A stretch of DNA of 20,815 nt, from assembly GCA_964487415.1 (NCBI GenBank), contig CAZAPQ010000133.1, positions 1-20,815 on the forward strand. Direction: 5' to 3'. This DNA is from DRVV01 sp964487415 (GTDB lineage Archaea; Thermoproteota; Bathyarchaeia; Bathyarchaeales; Bathycorpusculaceae). A program made the translations under genes and the position numbers. A model generated the notes under the pieces. It was not told where the DNA came from. It did no database searches and saw only the letters and a list, made by a program, of their open reading frames with translations. This document shows positions 7,451 to 14,166 of the stretch, in pieces. The number at the start of each line of letters is the position of its first letter. Positions within the stretch are counted from its first letter, which is position 1.

Positions 7451-7999
7451 CTATGGCTCCAGTTTCTTATGATAGAGCCGCGCTACAATGCAGAGTCCAG
7501 CAGCCACTATGCCAAGCCAGAATGGCCAGATAAACTCCGCAACGGTCAACATTTCTATGCTTGCTTCCTGTCCGCCAAATGGAATTTTAGCGCTTGAAGA
7601 GCCGTAAAAGGGCAGGTCCACGCCTAAAATTGATTTAGCGATAAATGTTAGGGCCGCCAATGCTGCTGTGAAGAGCACCACTGCATAGAAGGGTTTCTTG
7701 TATCCGAAACTTAGGAGACGCTTAGAGTAGGATTTAGATGGATATAATGAGTATACCGTTAAGGCGACGCCGCTGGCGGCGAGCAAAAGGATGCTGGCCA
7801 AGTTAAAGGCCCAGATTAGGGGTATAGTGAAAACATTTCCGATGAGGTTTAAGTTTAGGTTGATGGGTGAAGCGTCCACCTGGAAAACTCCGTTGCCAAT
7901 TGTGAGGCGCCACCATGGCGTATTAATAGACACAATTATTAGAAGAATTGTGGTTACGCCCCCGGCGAGACCAAACCAGTTTACTGCGCGAGCGTTCAT
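7451..7999 (-). CDS. Four-helix integral membrane protein of unknown function
   Basis: 182 residues with four predicted membrane segments: near residues 8-27 (WFGLAGGVTTILLIIVSINT), 58-83, 104-122 and 152-173. Between the first two lies a 30-residue polar/hydrophobic loop starting WWRLTIGNGVFQVDASP. A second loop (GVDLPFYGSSSAKIPFGG) precedes the last helix. I recognise no family; the W-W-x-L-T-I after the first helix followed by an extracellular loop recalls small tetraspan or claudin-like proteins of archaea, but this is only shape similarity. It starts with ATG 14 bases after the stop of the LEA14-like gene and is presumably co-transcribed with it, so the two may act together at the membrane. 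Confidence 0.8.
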   Translation of the reverse strand: MNARAVNWFGLAGGVTTILLIIVSINTPWWRLTIGNGVFQVDASPINLNLNLIGNVFTIPLIWAFNLASILLLAASGVALTVYSLYPSKSYSKRLLSFGYKKPFYAVVLFTAALAALTFIAKSILGVDLPFYGSSSAKIPFGGQEASIEMLTVAEFIWPFWLGIVAAGLCIVARLYHKKLEP

Positions 8000-8013
8000 G
8001 TTTTCACCTAAAA

Positions 8014-8550
8014 CTATTCTGGTAGAGGAATGTTTGTCAGAGTCACATGTTCAGGTGTTTGAACCACTATTCCACTAACGTCTAAGGCAATGTTGACAAG
8101 ATCGATATCTATGCTGGTTTCTTCTGCGTGAACCGTCTTTACATGCTCCTCAGCCTGCGCAGTCCACTTGAAGGATGAACTTATGTAGGCTGATCTGCCA
8201 CTGTTTATTGTTACGGGATTGTTTAGGGCGATATGACCCAAGGGGTAGCCATCGCGGGCACATTGCACATCAGCTTCGAGAGCGTTAAATATTATGTCGA
8301 TATCCAAGTAATTGGTGATGCTGAAGGTTAATGTAAGCGTACGCGCGTCCAAATCGTATGTATAATCTACAAGTTCAAGGCTTTCGAAAGTACTTTCAAT
8401 AGAATCTATTGACTCCTGGGTTGCTTTTTGAACTTCTGCTGGAATTATGACTTCGATAGGGTTGCTGCTGTGAATTACAATAACGCCTGCAATTGGACCC
8501 ACAACTAAAATGATGTTAAGTAGCGTTAATGCGGCTGAAAGAACTTGCAT
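8014..8550 (-). CDS. Membrane-anchored LEA14/WHy-like beta-domain protein
   Basis: 178 residues: one N-terminal membrane segment (about 5-27, LSAALTLLNIILVVGPIAGVIVI), a helical linker, then an extracytoplasmic beta-rich domain. The pattern ARTLTLTFSITNYLDIDIIFNALEADVQC, followed by G-Y-P-L-G-x-I-A-L and alternating strands, resembles LEA14/WHy domains, where a hydrophobic N-x-x-x-x-x-I motif is typical. Function is unknown; related domains are linked to stress or surface roles. A clear SD (GAGGG, 7 bases upstream) supports the ATG at 8550. A TATA box lies at 8590-8599. The membrane protein gene follows after 14 bases, forming a two-gene unit. Domain assignment is tentative. Confidence 0.72.
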   Translation of the reverse strand: MQVLSAALTLLNIILVVGPIAGVIVIHSSNPIEVIIPAEVQKATQESIDSIESTFESLELVDYTYDLDARTLTLTFSITNYLDIDIIFNALEADVQCARDGYPLGHIALNNPVTINSGRSAYISSSFKWTAQAEEHVKTVHAEETSIDIDLVNIALDVSGIVVQTPEHVTLTNIPLPE

Positions 8551-8589
8551 TTTTTTCCCTCAAATTGTGTTACATTATGTACCCTGTGT

Positions 8590-8599
8590 ATTTTATATC
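8590..8599 (-). promoter_or_regulatory. TATA box for the LEA14-like/membrane protein pair
   Basis: Minus-strand GATATAAAAT centred about 45 bases upstream of the ATG at 8550, predicting a start of transcription near 8570 and a roughly 20-base leader containing the GAGGG Shine-Dalgarno site. Confidence 0.5.
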
Positions 8600-8620
8600 T
8601 TTCTGTAAGCATGCATTGCA

Positions 8621-9478
8621 TTAATTCTTAGCACTATTTGGGGTTTTGCTTCTGGTCGTAAAGGAAAATGCGCCCAGCACCGCCAAGCCTAGTATCGATA
8701 ATACGGCTCCGCTTCCATAGAATAGGAGTTGTAGAAGCTCCATAACTGATGGCGTGAACGTCTTAGCGAAATTTATTGACAAGTAGTTTCCAAAGGGCGA
8801 AAAGGTTACTGTTAAACCCGTAAGAAGCATGATCAACCCTGGAATTGTCAAAGCAAGTCCGAAGGCTTTTTTCGGCATTTCGTTTTTAAGCGAATTCAGC
8901 CTTATCTCCTCGTCCACGGTATTTGGAAATGCCATTGAGGTTGCCCTTATCAACGTTGGTGTTACCAAGAGAACGAAGGGCAGCATTGTTATAAACCAGA
9001 AAATTGTTAAGCCAAGGGAAAGCAGTATCAAGCCTTCCACGGACATTTTAAGAGCTCCCAGATAGAGGGCTTGATAGATGAAGACGTAGAGGAAGGCCAC
9101 AATTAAGTTTCCAATGGTTAATGTTGCATTTGCTGCTAAAATGAACCTTGTCCACGTAAATTTTTTCTTTAGAATATATCCGAACAGGAAGAAACCTGCA
9201 AAATTGCCTGGCACAGCGGCTATTAGGCTGCCGACGTGTAAAGCGCCCCGCTTGGCCGAATCGCATATGAGGGTGCCTATCGCCGCCCCGACACCTCCAG
9301 TCCATGGACCAAAGATTGTGGCGAAGAACGCTGGTATAACCACTGCTGGGCGGAACTGTCCCATACCCCAAGGGGACTGAATATAGGCCGTAGCGTAGGC
9401 TCCTATGGCGTATAGCGCTGCACAGAGGGCTGTTGAAATCACAAGCAGGGACCGGGGCTGTTTTGCTCTTTTTTCCAT
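8621..9478 (-). CDS. ECF-type transporter S component (substrate unknown)
   Basis: 285-residue polytopic membrane protein, about seven to eight hydrophobic segments. The N-terminus carries the S-component pattern: STALCAALYAIGAYATAYI, then F-R-P-A-V-V-I-P-A-F-F-A-T-I-F-G-P-W-T-G-G-V-G-A-A-I-G-T-L-I-x-D, as in vitamin-binding ECF subunits and related family members. S components bind a vitamin or similar solute and work with a shared energising module (two ATPases and the T protein). No A or T gene is in the window, so it either uses a module encoded elsewhere or acts alone. The protein is longer than a typical S component (about 180-200 residues), with two or three extra C-terminal helices after a charged loop near residue 190-200. 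Substrate cannot be read from sequence. Confidence 0.78.
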   Translation of the reverse strand: MEKRAKQPRSLLVISTALCAALYAIGAYATAYIQSPWGMGQFRPAVVIPAFFATIFGPWTGGVGAAIGTLICDSAKRGALHVGSLIAAVPGNFAGFFLFGYILKKKFTWTRFILAANATLTIGNLIVAFLYVFIYQALYLGALKMSVEGLILLSLGLTIFWFITMLPFVLLVTPTLIRATSMAFPNTVDEEIRLNSLKNEMPKKAFGLALTIPGLIMLLTGLTVTFSPFGNYLSINFAKTFTPSVMELLQLLFYGSGAVLSILGLAVLGAFSFTTRSKTPNSAKN

Positions 9479-9528
9479 ATTTAGCCCTTTTTTGAAAATT
9501 TTTTGAAAAAATTTAAGATTTTCGTATA

Positions 9529-9559
9529 ATTTGTTTAAATGTGTTTGATTTGTTTAAAT
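9529..9559. repeat. 12-bp direct repeat in a divergent promoter region
   Basis: ATTTGTTTAAAT occurs at 9529-9540 and exactly again at 9548-9559, offset 19 bp, in an A+T-rich 141-base gap between divergent genes starting at 9478 (-) and 9620 (+). A further TTTAAA follows at 9563-9568. The copies may be overlapping TATA elements for either direction or binding sites for one regulator on nearly the same helix face. Confidence 0.5.
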
Positions 9560-9619
9560 TATTTAAAGCGCAAACTTTTAGTTTTCAATGGCGCTATATG
9601 GATTGTTTAGGCGAAGGTT

Positions 9620-10306
9620 ATGGTTGTTGCTGGAAAAATCTTCAAACTTTCTGAGGCGCTTTCCCTTGTGGATGTGGCCTCCAAGCTTGAAGGTTACCAT
9701 GTGGAGGAGCCCTATGAGGAGGGTGACTATAGGTTTAAGCTTATATCCGATGTCGTTGGACTTTCACCTAAACCTAACGCACTTAGAGGCGTCTACTCTC
9801 ACGATTATGTGATTCACGTTTTCCATAGGGGGAAGGTGGCGCCCCTGCCCCGAACTATTGAGGCCCTTTTTAGCTTCGCCAAACGGGACGACCAGATATT
9901 TTTGACAATTGTGGAGAAAAAGCGTCTAGCCAATTTTGTAGCCAACAAAATCAGCGAAATCCTCTTTGAGAGGGTTGGCGGCATAGTTGAAGCCAGAATA
10001 GCCCCTGAAACCCTCAGAAACTTTCACCTGAAGAATCCTGAGGACACGAAAATAGTGTTCTTTGATAATGTGGATATCCCAAACGTGGAAAAGCTTTCAC
10101 TTTATGGCCCAGACCTGATAAATACAAAGCTCTTTGAGGAGTACTGTAAGCATGGCGACATATGGTATGTGGTTGCCAGGGCAAGAGAATATGGCTATGT
10201 GGTGGGTGTTACAAGGGATGCCTCGGTAACGATATTCAACATAACAGATAGGGAAAAATACTTGGAATATGTAGAAAAAGAAATCCATCCGCTGATATTA
10301 GAGTAG
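9620..10306 (+). CDS. Conserved-looking hypothetical protein, 228 residues
   Basis: Soluble protein that I cannot assign to a family. It is coding by length, codon use and its own promoter region. It has no membrane segment, no signal peptide and no cysteine cluster (one Cys near residue 174). Visible blocks are an N-terminal part with paired strands (GDYRFKLISDVVGL, YVIHVFHRGKVAPL), a central helical part (DDQIFLTIVEKKRLANFVANKISEILF), and a C-terminal alpha/beta part rich in strands (IWYVVARAREYGYVVGVTRDASVTIFNI). It resembles two similar-sized domains, but no catalytic motif stands out. ATG 9620 is preceded by AAGG and a likely TATA at 9561-9568. The following kinase gene has its own promoter, so this is probably monocistronic. 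Confidence 0.8.
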   Translation: MVVAGKIFKLSEALSLVDVASKLEGYHVEEPYEEGDYRFKLISDVVGLSPKPNALRGVYSHDYVIHVFHRGKVAPLPRTIEALFSFAKRDDQIFLTIVEKKRLANFVANKISEILFERVGGIVEARIAPETLRNFHLKNPEDTKIVFFDNVDIPNVEKLSLYGPDLINTKLFEEYCKHGDIWYVVARAREYGYVVGVTRDASVTIFNITDREKYLEYVEKEIHPLILE

Positions 10307-10359
10307 TAAAGCGCGGGCATGGCTGTACAACGTTAGAAATTGGTTGTTTTGAACAGTAA

Positions 10360-10367
10360 AGTTTAAG
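10360..10367 (+). promoter_or_regulatory. TATA box upstream of the P-loop kinase gene
   Basis: AGTTTAAG about 36 bases before the TTG start at 10400 predicts a transcript start near 10388 and a short leader that just includes the GGGGGA ribosome-binding site at 10391-10396. Confidence 0.4.
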
Positions 10368-10399
10368 ACTTTTCATGAGAAGCCCCGACAGGGGGATGT

Positions 10400-10999
10400 T
10401 TGGGAAGCCTTAAAGGCTTATGGAATGTTGTTCTGAGCGGTTACCCCAGATCCGGAAAAACAACCCTTGCCAAGAGACTTGTTCAGGATTACTCCCTTTT
10501 TGCAAGGGTGAGCGTTGACGAGTTGCGGTGCATGCTTTTTTATGAGAGATATCCCTGCCGTGATGAGTATCTGGTTTATTCCCTTGTTGCAGATTTAAGG
10601 GATAGGCTCCTACAAAAGGGCTACAGCGTTGTTATAGATTCCACAGCCCCGGATAACGTGACCCGCCAGTTCCTCCTAACTTCAAGGGTGGAGAGTGCAA
10701 GTAAACTTCTAGTTGTTCTTAATGTGGATAGGGACATACTTCTTAAAAGGAGCCTACAAACCTTTGGAAGCACAATCTTGGTGGATGCTTATGATAGGCG
10801 CTGGGAAAATCCTAAGGAAAATATAGCAGTCTATAAGTTTAGGAGCAACACTCAAGAGGAATTTGAAACTCATTATGTAAAGCTTAAGGAGATCCTGGAG
10901 AGTGAAGTGCACGCCTCGAAACCGGAGTATCATCCAGTTCTGCCGGCTTTAAGGGAGATAAGAAGAACCTTTAGGACCCTTTTAAGGAAGAACTCTTGA
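10400..10999 (+). CDS. P-loop kinase of the AAA_33/polynucleotide-kinase-like group
   Basis: 199-residue cytoplasmic NTP-binding protein. Walker A is GYPRSGKTT (14-22), followed by a strand ending SVDELR (38-43), which is the usual position of the substrate-contacting Asp-x-x-R in these kinases. A second strand GYSVVIDSTAPDNVTR (74-89) is the D-x-T motif typical of zeta-toxin, PNK and seryl-tRNA kinase relatives. An arginine-rich region ILLKRS and YDRRWENPK fits the lid. The phosphate acceptor (nucleic acid, tRNA or small molecule) cannot be told. The start is TTG at 10400, supported by GGGGGA four bases upstream and an in-frame stop at 10376; the ATG at 10396 is out of frame. PSTK-like tRNA kinase is an alternative but specific motifs are not evident. 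Confidence 0.82.
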   Translation: MGSLKGLWNVVLSGYPRSGKTTLAKRLVQDYSLFARVSVDELRCMLFYERYPCRDEYLVYSLVADLRDRLLQKGYSVVIDSTAPDNVTRQFLLTSRVESASKLLVVLNVDRDILLKRSLQTFGSTILVDAYDRRWENPKENIAVYKFRSNTQEEFETHYVKLKEILESEVHASKPEYHPVLPALREIRRTFRTLLRKNS

Positions 11000-11047
11000 A
11001 AGTCGGCTTTATGATATAACCTGGCCAGAATAAGGCTGAGAACAAAT

Positions 11048-11057
11048 CTTATTTAGA
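11048..11057 (+). promoter_or_regulatory. TATA box upstream of the RAM-domain gene
   Basis: CTTATTTAGA about 35 bases before the TTG start at 11089. The predicted short leader carries GGGGGAG (11079-11085), a strong Shine-Dalgarno match. Confidence 0.4.
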
Positions 11058-11088
11058 GTCTATACATTCTATTAGGCTGGGGGAGCAG

Positions 11089-11328
11089 TTGGAGGCCTAT
11101 ATTCTCATAAATTCTGAACCGGGCATGATATGGGAGGTTGCAGATGCCGCTTTAAAGGTTAAGGGCGTCAAAGCAGCCCACGCTGTAACTGGACAATTTG
11201 ACAATGTAGTCTTTGTGGAGTTTGCAAAGATGGAAGATCTGGGCAGGATTATAGAGGAAATTCAATCTATTGTAGGCGTACGCCGCACCCAAACTCTCAT
11301 AACGGTTCCAAGACCCATCAGGGAATAG
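11089..11328 (+). CDS. Stand-alone Lrp/AsnC-type ligand-binding (RAM) domain protein
   Basis: 79 residues corresponding to only the effector-binding/oligomerisation domain of Lrp/AsnC regulators, without the DNA-binding HTH. The ferredoxin-like beta-alpha-beta-beta-alpha-beta order is visible: AYILINSEPG, helix VADAALKVKGVKAAHAVTG, strand NVVFVEFA, helix DLGRIIEEIQSIVGV, strand RTQTLITVP. The G-x-F-D-N-x-V element matches the conserved turn of the RAM domain. Such single-domain proteins bind amino acids and may modulate full-length Lrp proteins or act as small-molecule sensors. The start is TTG at 11089 with GGGGGAG just upstream. It converges with the VTT-domain gene on the other strand, with a T-rich 78-base gap that likely terminates both. 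Confidence 0.9.
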   Translation: MEAYILINSEPGMIWEVADAALKVKGVKAAHAVTGQFDNVVFVEFAKMEDLGRIIEEIQSIVGVRRTQTLITVPRPIRE

Positions 11329-11406
11329 TTGCCCAATTTCCATAGACTTGCCTTGAACACCCAATTTTATTTATGGTCATGTTTAGTTTAGCCTTTAATT
11401 TAGGGT

Positions 11407-12069
11407 TTAGATAAGCCCAACCCACATGCCAAGCTGGGTTCCAAAATAGGCTAGAAGCATGAAGACGATAAGCCTCGGTATAAAGCTTAGGATTAGAAAT
11501 ATGCTGAAGCGCGTTTTTATCAAACCGCAGAATAGGGATAGAAACTCGACTGGAAGAACTGGGATAAGCCCGAAAATGGTGTATATAATCCAGCCCCACC
11601 TGTTCCATATAGCCGAGATTTCCTCAAGCTTTTCAACGCCAACCTTTTTTAGAACATAGGGTCTGCCAAGCCCGTAGGCTAAGCCGTAATTAATCACCAT
11701 GCCTATTGTAAAGCCCACCGTCGCAACAATAACCAGCGGAAAAGGATGAACACCAAGGGAGGCAGCTGCCACAACAAGGGCTGGACTTCCAACAGGAACA
11801 ACTGTGCCAGCTAGGATGGTGGCTAGGAAAATGCCCATAAGCCCATATCCTGCAACAAAGGCCTTTACATCCGAAAAAAGCGGATGGCTCCCAAGATTCA
11901 TAAACTTGAAAATAAGCACTGCAAGCAGGCCGACAGCCACGATAACCGCTCCAAGAATCAGGGAGGACCGAATCCAAGGGGATTTGAAGGCGTCCGAAAG
12001 TTTCTCCGTCCGCATGTTAAGCTTTGACATATAGGCTTCCACTTTCAATTTTAAACTGAAAAATGTCAT
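11407..12069 (-). CDS. VTT/DedA-family (SNARE-associated-like) membrane protein
   Basis: 220-residue membrane protein of the DedA/VTT superfamily, whose members move or scramble lipids or support membrane homeostasis. One N-terminal membrane helix (about 36-56) is followed by the domain: GTVVPVGSPALVVAAASLGVHPFPLVIVATVGFTIGMVINYGLAYGLGRPYVLKK, containing the re-entrant region and the G-R-x-x-V element, then helices IYTIFGLIPVLPVEFLSLFCGL and FIPRLIVFMLLAYFG with the conserved arginine. ATG at 12069 is used; Met14 (12030), with GGAAG upstream, is an alternative that keeps the whole domain. A TATA-like TTTATTA lies near 12105-12113. The C-terminus ends close to the membrane. Substrate is unknown. 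Confidence 0.85.
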   Translation of the reverse strand: MTFFSLKLKVEAYMSKLNMRTEKLSDAFKSPWIRSSLILGAVIVAVGLLAVLIFKFMNLGSHPLFSDVKAFVAGYGLMGIFLATILAGTVVPVGSPALVVAAASLGVHPFPLVIVATVGFTIGMVINYGLAYGLGRPYVLKKVGVEKLEEISAIWNRWGWIIYTIFGLIPVLPVEFLSLFCGLIKTRFSIFLILSFIPRLIVFMLLAYFGTQLGMWVGLI

Positions 12070-12119
12070 TTAAGTTTCTAAACAGTTATCTCCCTTTAGG
12101 AGGTAATAAATGGTTATTG

Positions 12120-12800
12120 TCAAAGGGTTTTGTTTAGCTTTTCTATTAAGGTTGGCACATCAGCGATTGAGGTGATTATGTAGTTTGCCCCTGCACTTAT
12201 CAGCTCATCCTTCGTGAAAATCCCTGTTGGAAGGCCCACAGCTATGGCTTTAACCTCCCTCGCGCAAAGCATGTCCGCGGCACCGTCGCCCACAGTTAAA
12301 GTTTCCTCCGGCGCAGCTTTCAGAATCTCAAGTACGGTTTTGAGGTGCTCGCCGTGGGGTTTAACTCTCCCAGCATGCTCCCTAGGAACTACAGCGTCGA
12401 AGAAAGCGTCTATTTTAAACTTTTTAAGGAGATAATTCACAGTCTTTTCGCCGCTAACGGTGCATAAGCCTATCTTAATACCCATATCCTTTAAAGTTTT
12501 TAAAACAGCCTCCACGCCTGGGCATAGGCTTGCAGTTTTAGCTGCCTTCCATTCATATTCATCAATAATCTTTAAAACTTCATTCCTCATCTCCTCGAAG
12601 ACTCTCCGCTGCTTGCCGCTATTTTTCAGGAAAATTTCAGTTTTGTCCAGCATCTCGAATACGCTCTCGTTAAGAGACAAAATAGAGGCTGGCACGCCCT
12701 GTTTAATGAGGAAGCCTCTCACATCGGCTCTGAGGGCCTTATATTCTATATTATGAGAAACTATGGTTCCGTCAAGATCGAAAACCACGGCCCTAATCAT
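12120..12800 (-). CDS. HAD-superfamily phosphatase, phosphoglycolate-phosphatase-like
   Basis: 226-residue cytoplasmic hydrolase with all four HAD motifs: I, VVFDLDGT (nucleophile D8, acid/base D10); II, LCTVSG (T114/S116); III, K147 in RVKPHGEH; IV, VGDGAADM (D172, D176). A helical cap lies between motifs I and II (about 16-88), as in subclass-I enzymes such as phosphoglycolate phosphatase or beta-phosphoglucomutase. The K-P-x-x-E/H after motif III and single-cap topology favour a Gph-type small-phosphate phosphatase; the exact substrate is not readable. ATG 12800 is the only reasonable start, because motif I starts at residue 4. A C-terminal extension GANYIITSIADVPTLIEKL is typical for the group. 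Confidence 0.9.
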   Translation of the reverse strand: MIRAVVFDLDGTIVSHNIEYKALRADVRGFLIKQGVPASILSLNESVFEMLDKTEIFLKNSGKQRRVFEEMRNEVLKIIDEYEWKAAKTASLCPGVEAVLKTLKDMGIKIGLCTVSGEKTVNYLLKKFKIDAFFDAVVPREHAGRVKPHGEHLKTVLEILKAAPEETLTVGDGAADMLCAREVKAIAVGLPTGIFTKDELISAGANYIITSIADVPTLIEKLNKTL

Positions 12801-12954
12801 TACTTACCCTTCAGGCGCCTTGAATTTTTAGGCTTAATCCTTCCATAGAAATAAACCTTCCGTTTTAGAGAATTTATAAAGCTCAGCTGGAAGATCATGC
12901 ACTTTGAAAAAGCATACTTAGTAAAGCTGGCAGCTAGGCTGGAGAAATAGGCGT

Positions 12955-13290
12955 TTAAGCTTGCTTAGGCTTTTTTACGAGAATCCTTTTACCCTTCTCC
13001 ATGGCTTCCTGTACAATTATGCTTTTGTATTTTAGGGCCTCAAATTCCCTGCATGTGAAACCAAAGGCCTCGAGGGGGACGTTATGCCTCCAGTATTTCT
13101 GAAGGGTCAGCATCCTCTTCTCAAAGGGCATTCCTTCGAAGTCGTCAGAAACTACAATTAAGTCTATGTCGCTGTCCCGTAGTCTCTCGCCGTATATAGT
13201 GGAGCCAAAGAGGATGGCGAAATTGATTCTGACAGGGAGGCTTTTTAGATAGCGTTTCACTTCTTTTTCTATATAAATTTCTGAAAGCAA
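12955..13290 (-). CDS. MNT-type nucleotidyltransferase (antitoxin of HEPN-MNT pair)
   Basis: 111-residue minimal nucleotidyltransferase. The motif FGSTIYGERLRDSDIDLIVV has G29-S30 and the catalytic D41-x-D43. In characterised HepT-MntA systems the MNT protein adenylylates the HEPN toxin to silence it; here that is inferred from pairing. The start is TTG at 13290, supported by a strong AGGAGGG eight bases upstream that lies inside the HEPN gene, so the two overlap by 22 bases and are translationally linked. Length and motif agree with complete, active members. The C-terminal end is basic (KKPKQ). A role unrelated to toxin control cannot be excluded because many archaeal HEPN-MNT pairs are untested. 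Confidence 0.9.
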   Translation of the reverse strand: MLSEIYIEKEVKRYLKSLPVRINFAILFGSTIYGERLRDSDIDLIVVSDDFEGMPFEKRMLTLQKYWRHNVPLEAFGFTCREFEALKYKSIIVQEAMEKGKRILVKKPKQA

Positions 13291-13658
13291 TCAAAAACCC
13301 TCCTAGTTTTAGCTATGCATTCAACCGCAAAGCTCTTGGTTATTATTTCGCCAGGCAATCCCATGGCGATGTCAGGGTACCTCGTAACAAAATAGTAGGG
13401 CGATATAAGTGAAAGGAAATCTCTCAATTCTTCATTTAAGGCAACATGCTTTTCCAGAGCCTTATAAAGCCTCGCAAGGTTATGGGTTTTGTCAGGCCTC
13501 TTTCTAAGGAGCATTATTGATAGTCCTTTGAACAGTTTCTCCAGAGCTTGTTGGCAGTTGAAGACACAGTCCTCATAAAACCCCAATTCCAGATACTTTT
13601 CAGCCTTTGCTAAGCATCTCTTAGCATCTTCAATCCACCATCTAGATTCTTCCCTCAT
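13269..13658 (-). CDS. HEPN-domain protein (probable RNase toxin of HEPN-MNT pair)
   Basis: 129-residue all-helical HEPN domain. Visible hallmarks are the amphipathic N-terminal helix RWWIEDAKRCLAKAEKYLELGFYEDCVFNCQQALEKLFKGL, the segment RPDKTHNLARLY, which contains an R-x4-H arrangement (R54, H59) as in RNase-active HEPN proteins, and the late motif YYFVTRYPD common in this family. HEPN toxins dimerise and cleave RNA; the partner MNT gene follows with 22-base overlap. A TATA-like GATTAAATGC at 13711-13720 would give a leader of about 32 bases. ATG at 13658 is the first in-frame Met before the domain. Catalytic competence is inferred from the R-x4-H only. Confidence 0.88.
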   Translation of the reverse strand: MREESRWWIEDAKRCLAKAEKYLELGFYEDCVFNCQQALEKLFKGLSIMLLRKRPDKTHNLARLYKALEKHVALNEELRDFLSLISPYYFVTRYPDIAMGLPGEIITKSFAVECIAKTRRVFDCFQKFI

Positions 13659-13913
13659 GAACTTTGTCTCCGATACCCTTCACAATATAGGTTAGCCGCC
13701 TCGAAATTGTGCATTTAATCTATGCTTATGTTGGCTATTAAACCCTTTTGGGGAACCTAAAATTGGATAAAGGGGGGTTCAAATTAATTTCCGGACATCA
13801 TATCGGACAACCCTAACCATTCCAACCACTCCTTTTTGGCTTTAGGTTGGGCTTTCAAAAGCTTAAGGGAAGGAATAAAATTGAAATGTTAGCTATAATT
13901 TATTTTGAGGGAT
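13659..13913. other. Intergenic region between divergent HEPN and small unknown gene
   Basis: 255 bases without a convincing gene. The left part holds the HEPN promoter (GATTAAATGC, minus, 13711-13720). The middle can fold on itself: AACCC 13741-13745 with GGGTT 13775-13779, or GAACC 13753-13757 with GGTTC 13776-13780. CGGACA occurs twice near 13792 and 13805. The right part has AATAAAAT (13874-13881) as a likely TATA for the gene at 13914. No tRNA or other known RNA is recognised. Confidence 0.4.
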
Positions 13914-14153
13914 ATGAGCCTCGAAGATCTTACCAAGGAGAAGCTTTGGCCAATACTTATGGAGACAGTCCACGCCATGGTAATGTATCCGCATCATAAG
14001 GCTTATACGAGGAAGGTGATCCTCCAGGAAAAGCCAAACATAACGCCTCAGGAGTTGGCAGCTAGGCTTGGCATGCCATTAGGCGAAGCCCTCGTAATCC
14101 TATATGAATTGGAAATTGAGAAGAGAGGGGCTGCTGAGAAGCAGCAAAAATAG
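13914..14153 (+). CDS. Small helical protein with a C-terminal HTH-like segment, unknown
   Basis: 79 residues from ATG 13914; TTG at 13905 would add three residues. ATG is preferred because GAGGG (13907-13911) lies just upstream, although the spacing is short. The N-terminal half (LTKEKLWPILMETVHAMVMYPHHKAYTRKVIL) is helical. The C-terminal half (NITPQELAARLGMPLGEALVILYELE) has the helix-turn-helix pattern of winged-helix proteins: T-P-x-E-L-A-x-R-L-G, turn, recognition-like helix. It may bind DNA or be a small structural protein. It stands alone, transcribed toward the tungstate transporter operon, whose last gene ends 13 bases away on the other strand. I recognise no named family. Confidence 0.7.
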   Translation: MSLEDLTKEKLWPILMETVHAMVMYPHHKAYTRKVILQEKPNITPQELAARLGMPLGEALVILYELEIEKRGAAEKQQK

Positions 14154-14166
14154 CCTTTATTCCATG

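Noticed and set aside
12881..12895. GCTCAGCTGGAAGA, which resembles a tRNA D-arm
   Set aside because: No acceptor stem, anticodon stem or T-arm can be built around it; the D-stem itself does not close.
13776..13787. GGTTCAAATT, resembling a tRNA T-loop
   Set aside because: The 3' strand of the stem (TAATT) does not pair and no other tRNA arm is near.
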